Below, piece by piece: positions 47,564 to 58,646 of a DNA stretch of 64,000 bases (position 1 is its first letter; each line of letters starts with the position of its first letter). This DNA is from Neopestalotiopsis rosae. Lineage: Eukaryota; Ascomycota; Sordariomycetes; Amphisphaeriales; Sporocadaceae. The translations under genes were made by a program, and so were the position numbers. The notes below the pieces were generated by a model, which saw nothing but the letters and a program-made list of their open reading frames with translations, searched no databases and was not told the DNA's origin. Where the stretch lies: NCBI GenBank assembly GCA_023078685.1, contig JALGAS010000008.1, positions 868,001 through 932,000 of the forward strand, in the 5' to 3' direction.

Positions 47564-48318
47564 TGTGAATATTGACGGCGATTTCTGTCCAGTACAGTCG
47601 GTTGAATATGTGTAGTAGTGATACTCCTGTTGTTGGGATTGATGGAATCGAGTATATATGTGTCTCTGCTCCCGAGTTAGCAAGATACGGTCTTGTTCGC
47701 GCCGAAGATTAGACTAAGAGCCGAGCGTGTGTGGGAAAGTGGAGTGGGACTGACTGGTCTTTCGCCCGAAAAGGAAATTTCGGACAAGACTCGGATTTCA
47801 ATGCAAGAATCCTCTGTCGCCGGAGTCGGCAGTGTTGGTTCAACCAACAAACTCTGAATCAAACTGGGCATTGAATATAATCTGCCTTAGATTTCACGAT
47901 TCACGTATCATGTGAGCAGAAGATCAGTGTCAGTCCAGTATGAGAAGTTGATTGTTGAGTGGAGACCATAGCGGGGGCAACAATCATGGATGAGCGGTGG
48001 CGGCTATTATGCAGAGCTATTGATCGAGATCAGGGCCCTGAAGAACTGCGTCGAGTTAATCAAATGGACGCATGGCTGTTATGCATGCTGAATTCCTGTC
48101 CATACTGCCCAAATCTGTTACCGCATACCAAGTCCACCTGCGAGGTCTTTCTCAGATGTAGATAGTCGTTTGGGGACGAAGAAGAAGATGTAGCAATCTT
48201 AACATTGAACGGACACGCGAAACGTTGCTGAAATGAAGGGTCGCGAGGGACATTTTACACAAAGCGTAGATATGTATATATATATTTTCGAAACTAGGAT
48301 GTGTCATATATCACATCT
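47564..48318. other. Intergenic
   Basis: No supported gene. Confidence 0.5.
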
Positions 48319-49874
48319 TCACAAGCAAACGAACGTTCTTCGCCCATACGTAACATAACCGATGTTTGCCAAGATAATTGCACCCACGACCACGACTGAT
48401 ACGTAGTTCATATTGGTCGCGGTTGTAGGATTATAGGGAGGAAAGAATAAATCACCAGCGAGTATGCGGTCCAGATTATCTTGATGCAGTGACAGATTGG
48501 ACCAAGTTTGGGAAACCAGAAAGGTCCGTGGGTAAACGAAGACCGGCCTGACATGAAGAGCAAAATGGCACACATGGAATACGTGATGTTCTGGAAAAGC
48601 AAGCCTCCGCTGACAAAAGAATTGAAGGCTGTGGTAGAGCCGAGATAGACGAAGCCAAGGAGCGCGACCATCAAACAGGAGAGCAAGTGAGCCCAGAATG
48701 GTGTATTGAATGGAAGTGGCGCCATCTTGCTAAGGCGCTGATGCATGGGCAGGCCACCTTGGCGAGCAAAAGTCCAACATAGCCGTGCTTGCCAGACATG
48801 AGTTCCGAATATTGATCCGACAAAAACCACCATGATCAGAGCCTGCAAGGCTATAGCTGCAGTTGTGTTTCCCCCCGAGGCCTGAACAAACACCTCGAGG
48901 CTGGGCACCATTGTCGGGGTAATGATTATGTCGACCACGTCTCGTATGCTGGATAGGACGGCGATTGTGATTGGGAAAGCAGTAAGAAATCCAACCAAGA
49001 CTGTTGCAATAAGTGCTTTGGGAATATTGCGCTCTGGATTTGGTACTTCCTCAGCAATGTGTGTGCAAGCGTCGAGGCAGGAGTAACCCCAGTTGACCCC
49101 GACTAGGCTAGTCATGACCGCCACAGCATCGCTCTAGCCGGATAGATTGATGAATTCGCCAAAGACAAAGCTCGCAGGTTGCTTGACATCCGACGCTGCC
49201 AGTATGTAGACAAAGATGGTGACCAGACTGCAAAGCGACCACATCATGCTGGCTCGGCTCAGGGCTGGTAGGAAGCGTTCGACGGTGCTCAAGAAGAAAA
49301 TGACGAAATTCGTGAGCTGAAATCCCACGAATGCCATCCACGGCTGATAGACAAAGTCGGGTTTGCGGAGAATGTACATTCCGAAGGCCATTTGGTTAAG
49401 GATGAGCGTGCCAGAAGCGGAGATGCAGACAGCAGACGCCCAACCGAGAAAGCCGGTATTGAATGCGAGCAGCCGACGGAAAGGTCTGGGAGCAAGTTGC
49501 GAGACCCAATAGAACTGGCCTGCGGCGTTTGGCATGGCAGACGACAACTCCCCAAGAGTCACCGCGAAGCAGAGACTGATGAGGAAAATGCCGATTTGGC
49601 CCCATATCAGGGAGACTGGCCCGCCGCTGCCGATAGCTGTGGCCAACGAAGCCAGTATGGCCATGGCACTATTGGTGACTGAATATCCAATTCCAAGAAT
49701 ACTGAGAGGGGAGAAGACCTTCTCTTCAAACGTGACGACATCACCGCCAGCAACCGTCGTGGCCCTACCAAGATTGATGCTTGTTGTGTCTCGATCGTGG
49801 GAATGTTCGTCTTCGGCGCGAGAAACATTTGGTCTCTTCTCAAAGACGCCTTGGCTTTTTGTCTCTGTGTCCAT
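48319..49874 (-). pseudogene. APC amino-acid/GABA permease, nonsense and frameshift
   Basis: A single minus-strand frame from ATG 49874 encodes the first half of an APC-type permease: polar N-terminus, then SPLSILGIGYSVTNSAMAI, GGPVSLIWGQIG and ELSSAMPNAAGQFYW, typical of the GABA/choline permease branch. At 49134-49136 a TAG interrupts INLSG-stop-SDAVAV, where Trp (TGG) is expected; the same frame then runs on with GVNWGYSCLDACTHIAEEVPNPERN. Near 48440 the frame shifts by one missing base, after which PPYNPTTATNMNYV and a final TM helix follow. The length is otherwise normal (about 518 codons). Two independent lesions make a pseudogene likely. Confidence 0.85.
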
Positions 49875-50654
49875 GTTCGTAATGTTTTGAAATGCTTTTG
49901 GTGAGTTTTTGTATTCAAATGTAGCAGTGGAGTATCATCGTATGATTTGAGGTGAAATTTGGCCTTTAGAAATCATACACAGGACAAGCATGACATGCAA
50001 TTAAAATACAGAGAGACGTTCCTGGGGGCTAGAAGTTTGCAAAGCTGCTGGCTGCTTGGTCCCAATTCACAAGTGCCGTCCAGCCTATACCAGCATATTG
50101 CAAGATCTTGCTTCGTCGTTGACAACTCCCCCACAAGTCCGTCATCCCAAACTAAGATCTTATCGGTGCCTGTCCCCAGCCGATCTAGGTCACCATGGTT
50201 CAGCACTAGGTACTCGACTTTTAGTGGATCATGTGGACTTTGGCCGAAAGTGGTAAAATCATTGGCGATACCCCTCGTGTTCGCCCCGAACCCTAGCTGC
50301 AGTTCCCACCCAGCCTCAGGGATCACAAGGTTACGACGTTGCCAGATCTGGCATATGGATGCGTCCCTATCGCAATCACCGTTGAGTACTCACACAGTCA
50401 ACGTTATCTTCCTCTATCTAGCTCGCATGATACTGATCGTATGACCATTAGTTACTGCAGATTGCCTGAAATGCATGCTACATGCGACCCGTCGCTCCGG
50501 TCTTCCTCCGTAAGTAGAACTTCCAGAACTCTGCGAATAGCCATGTTCAAGGATTTAGGATCATTGAAGTAGTAACTCATGGCATATCTAATTTTGACAT
50601 TCTCTACCAATCTACTGGCACCTCTGGAAATTTTTGATTAAGACACGTTCAGTC
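49875..50654. other. Intergenic, divergent flank
   Basis: No supported gene between the divergent starts at 49874 and 50655. Confidence 0.5.
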
Positions 50655-53600
50655 ATGGATTATTTGAACTCCATGCTGCCGTTGCACTGGGTCGCGATAG
50701 CGGTTGGAGTCTTTCTGCTATCAGTCACGTTTCGACGTACGTCCTATCGCAGTACCCCGATTGATGCTCCGTCCAAGAAGACCACCCAGGCGGTAGTGGA
50801 CAGGATAGAGCCAATCCTGAACTTCAAATGGTCGGAACAAGAGCCATTGAGTCTACGGACTTTCAAGCCAAAGTATCATATAACAATGGGTTAGTGATGA
50901 ATCGCGTTTCTTTCACTCTCATAACCAAAGCGAAAGTCGCTAACATGATCGCATCATTTGACATAGGCATTGAACAGATGAGGCTATCGGACTGGATTCA
51001 GATCGACAAGCACTACGAAGATCGCATCGATCTACGCTGCAGTCTTCTGCAGTCCAATCGTGATCAAGTCCTGCGTGCTCTTCCTAGAGCCCATGAGACT
51101 ATTCGAAAGTTGTACATTTTCTTGATTCAAAACTACTTGCCCGTGCGCTATAGCGACATGTTCAAGATTGTTTCGGGAATCGACGGACGGGGCTCGTTCC
51201 TACTGAACCTTGTCACCCTGGATAGGATACCATTTGACCCGCCAACAGACGCAAAGTCCATGCTGGAAGCAATTGGTCGACAGATCGAAGAAGACTTCAT
51301 TATCCTACAGCGCGACCAGGCGAGTGAAGAATTCAAACTTACTGCCTTTATGGCTTGCTTTCCCAATGGTTTCGATTGGGCGCAGAAATTCGGCATGAAT
51401 ATGTCACAGATCCACGTGCCCGTCCCGGACTACGATGTCAAGCTCAAGAAGAGTATGAATCGGTATCTGGATCGCCTGGAGCCCGGACAGTTTGTCAAGA
51501 GGCACAATGTAACGTCCGTCACCTACTTCTTGGCACCCCCCACATTTCGGCACCCCTAAAATCCCTCACCGCCATGAATACCCTCCTTCTTCAAATTTTT
51601 ATTCTTTTATCAATTTACGTTCAATTACCACCAAACTTTGCAGAATGCTTAATTAGATAATAATGCCTTCGTATACGGAAGACCATATTACTCAGGCTCT
51701 TGAAGAGGTCGCACAAGGTCAATCTATCAAGAAAGCTGCGATGAAATGGGGTGTTCCACGATCAACACTTCAAAGTCGGATGCGAGGCACCCAATCAAGA
51801 GACATTGCCTTTTCTGATCAGCAGAGGCTCTCACCGACTGAGAAAAACCATCTGGCTAAGTGGGTTCAAGTTCAGGCTGATCTAGGGCTGCCGCCGTCCC
51901 ATCAACAACTGAAGGAATTCGCTGAGCGCATCCTGAAGGTCCATGGAGATGTATAACCTCTTGGAAAGAACTGGGTGCAGTCCTTTATCAAAAGGAACCC
52001 ATCAGTAAGGGTCCATAAAAGCAGAGCCATCGATTCACAGCGTGTAAATGGAGCTACAACTGATATTATCAGGCCATGGTTCAGGCACCTCGCTATACCT
52101 GAAATTATGGCTATCAAACCCACGAACCGATACAATATGGACGAGACTGGTATCCTTGAAGGCAGAGGGTCAAACGGACTTGTTCTTGGATCATCAGAAG
52201 CTCGTTCTATTCGAAAGAAACAACCTGGGTCACGTGCTTGGACCACCCTCATCGAGTGCATTTCCGCAACTGGCAATGAGCTACCTCCATTTGTGATATA
52301 TAAGGGGAAGAGTGTTCAGCAGCAATGGTTTCCTTTAGATCTGACCCTATTCGGTTTTTGGAAGTTCACGGCATCAGAAAATGGTTGGACTTCAAATCCT
52401 ACAGCTGTCGAATGGTTAGAAAAGGTCTTTATTCCTTCTACCCAGCCAGCCGACCCTCAAGAGGCCAGATTACTTATACTAGATGGCTATGGAAGCCACG
52501 AAACCACGGAATTCATGTATATGTGCTTTGAGAACAAGATACACTTGATCTTCTTGCCGCCTTATGCGTCGCATATTCTTCAACCTCTTGATCAGTTAGT
52601 CTTCGGTCCTCTCAAAACAGCATATAAGAAGGAGCTTGGGAACCTTGATCAATGGGATGGTAGCACTGTTGTGGGCAAAAGGAACTTCCTAATATGCTAT
52701 GGCAAAGCTCGGAGAGCAGCCCTAACAAAAAAGAATATTATTAGTGGCTGGAAATGGACTGGGTTATGGCCTGTGAGTATGGCTAAGCCCCTGATGAGCC
52801 CCTTATTGCTTGAGAATTCGAAAACACCTGCTAAGCAAGCTGGAGAGGGTCACAAAAGGCATCTCGATAATTAGGGAAGTGGGAAATGGGCAGCAGATAT
52901 ATCAGCAGTGGCATGGTCAACTCCTCGAAAGAGGGATGAGCTTCGTGATTAATTTAGCTTATTCAGCAAGCTCGATATCGATACTCCCACGCAGCGTCTA
53001 CTATTTCGAAAGGTTCAAAAAGGCTTTGATGGGAAGACTTACGAATTGGCAGTTGCCCATCGAAAAATCGAGGTATTGCAGGCACAGGTTGATGCCAGTA
53101 GGGCCAGGAAGCGTAGGAAGGTTAAGATAAGCCCAAATTCGAAGTTTGCCGATATTGAAGCTATCCGGAGGACTCAAATCGAGGTTGGCGAGGTTGACGA
53201 TAATTCTGATGAATATAGCGACCTTGAAAACCCCGATGATTTTGAAGAATGCATTGTTGTAGCAGCAGAACCAGAATAGAAATTAATTGAAGTTCATAGT
53301 TGAAGTATAAGCGCATCGAAAATTAGGGTGCCGAAATGTGGGGGGTGCCAAGAAGTAGGTGACGGACGTTAGGCATCAATCTGACCTCTTACTCTATGCA
53401 TTAGAGCTAAAGTCTTGGTAGTGGTCAATCTCAACAAGTGGCAAGCTTTTTTCCGTGGCAAACGTGCACCTGTACAGAGGCGACACGGTCGTAGCAGAAG
53501 AAGTCGATTTCAATAAGGTACGAACTATCTTTTCCATCCGTGTTCCACGCCATGAGCCTTTGCTAACCAGAGCATCCCACACTCAAGGCCTGCTTACGAT

Positions 53601-53833
53601 GCGAAAGACAAGTACTTCATCGCCTTAGGGATTCTGAAGATGTGATATTGACAATTCGTACCTACATGTATCCTCTTCGTGACATCAAGGCGGAAGGCAG
53701 TGGACCGGCGTTGGCGGACGCCATAGATGGCTTGCAGGCTGGTAGCTCACCTGACATGTACTTCTACAAGCGAGCACCGAACTGGAGCCGAAGTGTTCAG
53801 GGCTTTCTGAGGGCTGAGGAAGTGGAAATTTAA
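50655..53833 (+). CDS. DUF3445 heme-dependent oxidative N-demethylase-like protein, intron carries a transposon
   Basis: Exons 50655-50889, 50967-51508, 53422-53517 and 53588-53833 give 372 residues. N-terminal TM anchor (LHWVAIAVGVFLLSVTF). The DUF3445 core shows DWIQIDKHYEDR, LPVRYSDMF, IEEDFIILQRD, CFPNGFDW and IHVPVPDY. After the long intron comes WSISTSGKLF..HLYRGDTVV, then LRCERQVLHRLRDSED, TIRTYMYPLRD and AIDGLQ, the family's C-terminus. The second intron (51509-53421) would be 53 bases without the 1858-base element; the element entered at the TA of the donor GTAGGC, leaving GTAACG. If the 1913-base intron is still spliced, the gene is intact. Relatives oxidise methylamines through heme; the activity here is not shown. 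Confidence 0.8.
51510..51511. repeat. TA target-site duplication, left
   Basis: TA flanks the left terminal repeat, matched by TA at 53370-53371. This is the standard target duplication of the Tc1/mariner/pogo superfamily. The G at 51509 plus this TA forms the surviving GTA of the splice donor. Confidence 0.85.
51512..51555 (+). repeat. Left terminal inverted repeat, 44 bases
   Basis: Identical over 44 bases to the reverse complement of 53326-53369. It contains an internal GGCACCCC repeated twice, a possible transposase-binding duplication. Confidence 0.92.
51663..53279 (+). pseudogene. Fot1/pogo transposase with three in-frame stops
   Basis: One frame of 539 codons, normal for Fot1-like transposases, interrupted by TAA at 51954, TAG at 52872 and TAA at 52950. 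The N-terminus has a psq-type helix-turn-helix (SIKKAAMKWGVPRSTLQSR), then a CENP-B-like segment (LPPSHQQLKEFAERI). DDE_1 catalytic acids appear in YNMDETG, LLILDGYGSHE and LQPLDQLVFGPLK. The C-terminus ends in a basic coiled coil (HRKIEVLQAQVDASRARKRRK) and an acidic tail. All three stops are one C-to-T change from a Gln codon. Reading continues cleanly on both sides of each stop, so there is no frameshift. Confidence 0.9.
53326..53369 (-). repeat. Right terminal inverted repeat, 44 bases
   Basis: Perfect inverted copy of 51512-51555, followed by the TA duplication at 53370-53371 and then GGCATCAATC, the original continuation of the host intron. Confidence 0.92.
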
Positions 53834-54805
53834 TAGCTGGCGGAAAGGTTCAAGGCATTGAGTGCACTCAGTGCCCTCCAGATTCAATTTACTCCATAGA
53901 TCACGCGATTGACATGAGAGCTTAGATGGCATGGAGACAAGAACATAATCATCACAATGCTGTTTGTCTAGTCCGAAGGTTCGACTCGCTTAGAAAACAA
54001 TGGTCTCAATGTTATATGTGTATAAATGTGAGTTTGTCTATTTGATTGTGAAACACGATAGTACGCGTGATAGACTTTGCCACTTGGAAGACAATTGAGT
54101 CAAGCTGTTTCTATCTGCCAAGAAAAGATACATTCGTGGTCCAGATACCTACTCTACTCGATGTTGCTGAAACGGGATACAGCCCAACTAGCCCACTTCT
54201 TCGCATCTTTATTTGTTTCTATTACGTATCCAAAGTACTCGCATTACCTCAAACGCGTGATTGGGGATTGCACCAAGGCGGCAAAACAGGGAATCGTCGG
54301 TTGTAGATCTTGGAATTGTTGATCTCAGGCCAGCGGCAAGACAAGACAATCTGGCAAGGCGCTTTCTCGCGACCGGCTATCAGCGAAGAAGATTAGGTTG
54401 TGTTGTCCATCGGGCTATGCACAGTAAAATGACTGCACCTTATCAGTGGTCCTCCAGGAAACGAGGTGGAGTGGGTTTTGAGGGTCTGGGGGCACGCGTG
54501 GGGAAATCGCCTCGGCCGTCGTAAATATGCCCGAAGGCCGCACTACTTCCATAACAGGCAATTATGAGTATAGGACCATTTAGAGACTCTGATATGATAT
54601 CGTCATCGGCAAGTCAGTTGCCGCTGTACATACACATATATGAGCAAGAACCTCAGTCAATGTATAGATACACTGGCCAGGTTCATCACTCGGAGGCTTT
54701 TTTCCCGAACCAAATCACACATTTCCACGTTCCACTAGCCAAAATATCACATTTCATCACTCAACCATTCATCAAACTCATACAGAACACACTTTTGCCA
54801 CCAAT
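53834..54805. other. Intergenic
   Basis: No supported gene; several short frames without motifs. Confidence 0.5.
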
Positions 54806-55645
54806 ATGCCTTTCGTTGCCAGTAAGGAACAGGTCGAGGCCTTCCAAGCATTCTCTCACCAACCCGGATTCACGCAAGAGCTCCTGACTGTCGACTTCGT
54901 CACGACAACCGAATTCGTCACGAGCGTACTCCCTCCCGGGTTGGAACCCGCCAGCCGGCCCATCGGCTCCGTGTGCGTGTCGACCTGGGAGAGCAAGCTC
55001 TGCGGCGAGTTCGAGTGCACCATTGTCTCGCTGCAGGCGGTGCACAACGGCGTCGAGGGCAAGTACATCCTGACGCTCATCGTCAGCGGCGACACGCCCG
55101 TGACCTGGGGCCGCGAGATCTGGGGCGAGATCAAGAAGACGGGCGTGACGCAGCTGTACCGCAGCGGCAAGCGCCGCTACGGCTTTGGCGAGCGCAAGGG
55201 CGTCCGCCTGGTGGAGATGAGCGCCGTCTTTGAGGACGGCGAGCTGCCGCCTAATGTCGAGGAGTCTATTGGCTACGAGATCAAGGCCTACCCTTCGTCT
55301 ACGGGCATTGGACTGCACGATGACCCCAGGCTGGTGACCATCAAGATCACCGATCACAACACTGCCCGGGCTGTGGGCAAGGGCACACTGACATTGCGCG
55401 GATTTGTGAGCGACCCTCTTCATGAAGTCCCCATTTTGTCAATTGGTGAATTCAAGTACGTGAGCGGAGTGGCCGACTATTTTGTCCAAGAAGAGAAGCC
55501 TCTTGGAGTTGGTGATGCCTATCTCCCCTACCTCATCGGTCGGCATTATGACGATCTGAGGTCTTACCCCATTGCTGGCGATTTTGACCAGTCGGCAAAG
55601 ATTGAGCATGAAGTCTTCCCAGCTCGGATATTTACATCGTCCTAA
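54806..55645 (+). CDS. Acetoacetate decarboxylase-like protein
   Basis: Single exon, 279 residues. It fits the acetoacetate decarboxylase fold: a Pro/Gly-rich early strand (VLPPGLEPASRP), TPVTWGREIWGEIKKTG where the paired Lys sits at the family's Schiff-base position, and C-terminal strands with SIGEFKYVSGVADYFVQ. In fungi such ADC-like proteins can decarboxylate or cyclise beta-keto acids; the substrate is unknown. GC-rich third positions through 54960-55250 give long antisense frames that are not genes. Intact. Confidence 0.82.
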   Translation: MPFVASKEQVEAFQAFSHQPGFTQELLTVDFVTTTEFVTSVLPPGLEPASRPIGSVCVSTWESKLCGEFECTIVSLQAVHNGVEGKYILTLIVSGDTPVTWGREIWGEIKKTGVTQLYRSGKRRYGFGERKGVRLVEMSAVFEDGELPPNVEESIGYEIKAYPSSTGIGLHDDPRLVTIKITDHNTARAVGKGTLTLRGFVSDPLHEVPILSIGEFKYVSGVADYFVQEEKPLGVGDAYLPYLIGRHYDDLRSYPIAGDFDQSAKIEHEVFPARIFTSS

Positions 55646-55918
55646 ATATAGTTGATACAACATATTACAAATAGTACCATTATGTCCACGGCCTGTATTG
55701 TGGTTTTGTTTATACCTGTAACGTGACGTAGTATTCCCATCGCAGATCACCCCCTCGGGTATATTAAATAGCTCTTCAACACATCTCTTTCGTGGCTGTA
55801 TATGATCGACTTAATCGTCTTTCAGTGCGTTCACGGTGACTTATTCCCCTTCGTATTGGCTGAGGTTAGACCATACCATCATCAAGCCTGACCCGGAAGC
55901 GCACGGCACCAGATTCCT

Positions 55919-57691
55919 TCACTGTGGATACACTCTCCCCGTATGATGTAATAAAGCCGCGTTCGAGCTGTCGACTGAATACTCGTGTATCTCATCGTCC
56001 GTGATGCCGAAAAACGTGGCATCCAGCGTAAAAGCAACTGCAGAGAAGTTAGTCGTAGCTGGACCGCCCTCAAGCGTGATAGAAGGCAGCTTATGGACGG
56101 TCGCATTCTCCATGCCGTCCCACCAGGCTCCCTTCATTGCCCCATCCTTGCTCACGACGTAGCACAGGTTCCTAGACCAGCTTCCCCACTTGGTAGCGAT
56201 GACCTTCTGTTCTTCGGCAGATCCCTCTAGTTCGTCTATGATCTCAGTTGCTATCATGGGAGAAATGCCGAGTTAGCTGCTGATATATTCGAGTCCCGTT
56301 TGGCTTCTGCCCCAAGATGGGATTCCCATGTGAAAGCGCCCGCCGCAGAAACTTATCACTCGGCTAGAGAATTGATGACTCACTTTTCAAGGACCACGTC
56401 TTATTATAGCTCGTCACCGAGATCACGCCCGCCGGCGCTCCACTCTTGAACGTCTGGCTAATGAGACTGAGCCCGGCAAAGTTGTCCATGTAGTACTGCG
56501 GCAGAAACGTCAAGGTGGCGTTGCCGAGAACTTGTCCACCTGAGAGTGCGAGCTGGCCATTATACCAGTCTGTGCTATTCAGGACGCGGATCCCGTCGTT
56601 TCCCTGATACGTGAAGCCAAAATCGCCGTTGGAGCCGTTGGCAGAGCGCCGCCAAATCGCCGCCATCCGCGAACCGGGCAGGAACCCCACCTTGGCTTTT
56701 GTCACATGGGGCCCATTGTACCAATTGCTCGGATCTCCGAGAGGATCTGCTGTGACGACATCCATCACCTGGTTATTCGGACTCCCGTAATATAAATGCA
56801 TCGATTCTGGCATGTCATACTGATTCGGCCGATCGAGAGTTGCGACCGATAGAGGTGTGCCTGGCGCCGGGGTCAACGAGGTCGATCTGCGTGAAATAAT
56901 ATCCGTCAGGTTGTCTGTCGCCCATGTTTGATTTACTGCGTCCCAACGTCGTGTGATAACAGCATTAACTTGATAGAGAAGTGACGTTAGCATTCAGCGT
57001 ATTTGATTTGGTTGGTATAAATTTGAAGACGAAAAAGCGAGAAGATACACAGTCTTGTTGCAAGTTGCTCAACTTGATTTTGCAACTTTTAAAACATACA
57101 AAGAACCCAAGAAAGTCCAAATTTAGATTGTTACTGTTACTTACACGGGTCTTGGAAGAAGACAGACCGATGCGTGATGCCCTGTGCATCTGTCCAATTC
57201 GCCGCGGCCAGCGACGAGATCTCCATTACGTTGACGGCCTGAGCCGACGAGGAACTATTTGACGCGGTAGTTGGCGTCTCCGACGGCGGGTTGTCAGACG
57301 ACTGATGCCGATGAGATAATACGCCGCCGACCACACCAACGACGATGCCGAGGATAGCTAAACACATGCCTGCTAGAATTATAAAGAATCTGCGCCGCGG
57401 GAAACCCCAAACTTTTCGCTTAAGGGTGCCAGTTTCAGAAGACACTCTTTCTTCCCCCGACGCAACTTCTTTATAAGTTTGGTCGGCTCTATTCAAGTGT
57501 TGATCAGGGTACACAGGCTCCGGGGCGAGCGTCGGATCCGGCACGTATATTTTTGGGGCGTCTGCACGAAGATCCACGTCCAGCATAATCGTTTTTTGCT
57601 CCTGCTCCAGCGGCGCTGTATTTGCGTATTGCCTATGTTCAGGGCCATGCTGAGGATCGTTGCGAACCTCGAGGTCGCTGTAATAGTCCAT
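55919..57691 (-). CDS. Type II membrane protein with fucose-lectin-like ectodomain
   Basis: Minus-strand exons 57145-57691, 56384-56968 and 55919-56250 give 487 residues. A cytosolic N-terminus (DYYSDLEVRNDPQHG) leads to one TM helix near 105-128 (FFIILAGMCLAILGIVVGVVGGV), then a Ser/Thr-rich stalk. The ectodomain has recurring beta-blade-like motifs (SVFFQDP, MHLYYGSPNNQVMDV, GSRMAAIWR, WGSWSRNLCYVV), which resemble the fungal fucose-specific lectin propeller. The 176- and 133-base introns are long for this window but have good GT-AG and GCTAAC-type sites. Converges with the ADC-like gene, 273 bases apart. Ligand and function unknown. Confidence 0.75.
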
Positions 57692-58646
57692 CTTGCTGAT
57701 TGAAGGAGCTGGCAGGCCGCTGAGGCTGACTAAGTACCCAGTCACAGGGCAATTACAAAGACTCCAACGAAGACATAGACGACTAGCGGGGAATGATTAG
57801 GATAAAGTCATGCCTTATATGTCTGATTTCATGCTGTCTAGGACTCACTGCCATATGATACAAGGGTCTCGTATGTACCTGCAGATATGCTGACCAGTCT
57901 GATGCACGGAACCCTATTTTTAGTGTAAGCAGGTGCCCAGCTTAACGTAGTTGCATGGTCCCACAGTCTCGCCTTTACATCTAGTCCAATCACATGCAGG
58001 TAGATCTCTTTAAATAAAAGCTCGCCGGCGAGGCGCAAGGTCTTGGCCTGAACTACGCCGCCGGCCTTCCCAGCCAGGCAGATATGACGTCTGATCAGGC
58101 TCTCTCACATAGATCGCTTTTTCAAATCAATCAATTTATAACCGACTTCTTCTTCTTTCCCTTTTCCTCCTTAACTACTTGCCTGATGGCTGGGAAAGGA
58201 CAATATTACCTTAGTAGATCAAATATGACTATTTGGTGGCCGAGTCTGATGCGCCACCTGTGACTGGTGTACTGTGGCACCCTTCGGGTGACACAAGGGA
58301 AGGGTTATCAAGTCTGTTTGTTTACACATTATTTTCTTAGAAGGGGACCGTCTTTTAATCCCACTCTTAATTTTGGATACTAGTCGTATCAGTACCCTAA
58401 AGGCACCAACCTCGTGCCGAATGAGCTTGTATCCGGCACGTTGCATCATTGCATTGCGTATGTTGGCGAACTGTAGTCTGGTGCTCATAGCCAGGTCTCG
58501 GCCAGCACAAATACCGACCTCGTAGTCAACATTTCGAGAGGTCGCATTACCTGATAAAAGGCTCACTTCCTCACCAAATCCACTACAACTCAATAAAAAT
58601 ACAAGTCATGTCAATTTCAACCACTAATCTTTCTTGTGTAAACTGA
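57692..58646. other. Intergenic
   Basis: No supported gene. A 124-codon minus-strand frame at 58219-58593 has no recognisable motif. Confidence 0.5.

Larger units (their letters stand above)
51512..53369 (+). mobile_element. Fot1/pogo-type DNA transposon
   Basis: An 1858-base element bounded by perfect 44-base terminal inverted repeats beginning ACGTCCGTCACC, flanked by TA duplications. It encodes one transposase frame on the plus strand. The size, TIR length, TA target and DDE_1-type transposase place it in the pogo/Fot1 group of Tc1/mariner. Intact ends suggest a fairly recent insertion; the transposase stops suggest this copy is no longer autonomous. Confidence 0.93.

Noticed and set aside
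51512..53369. Transposon as a gene-disrupting insertion
   Set aside because: The host exons flank a coherent intron and the donor survives as GTAACG, so disruption is not proven.
54761..55423. 220-codon minus-strand frame rich in Ala/Leu/Asp/Arg
   Set aside because: Antisense of the ADC-like gene, caused by its GC-rich third positions.
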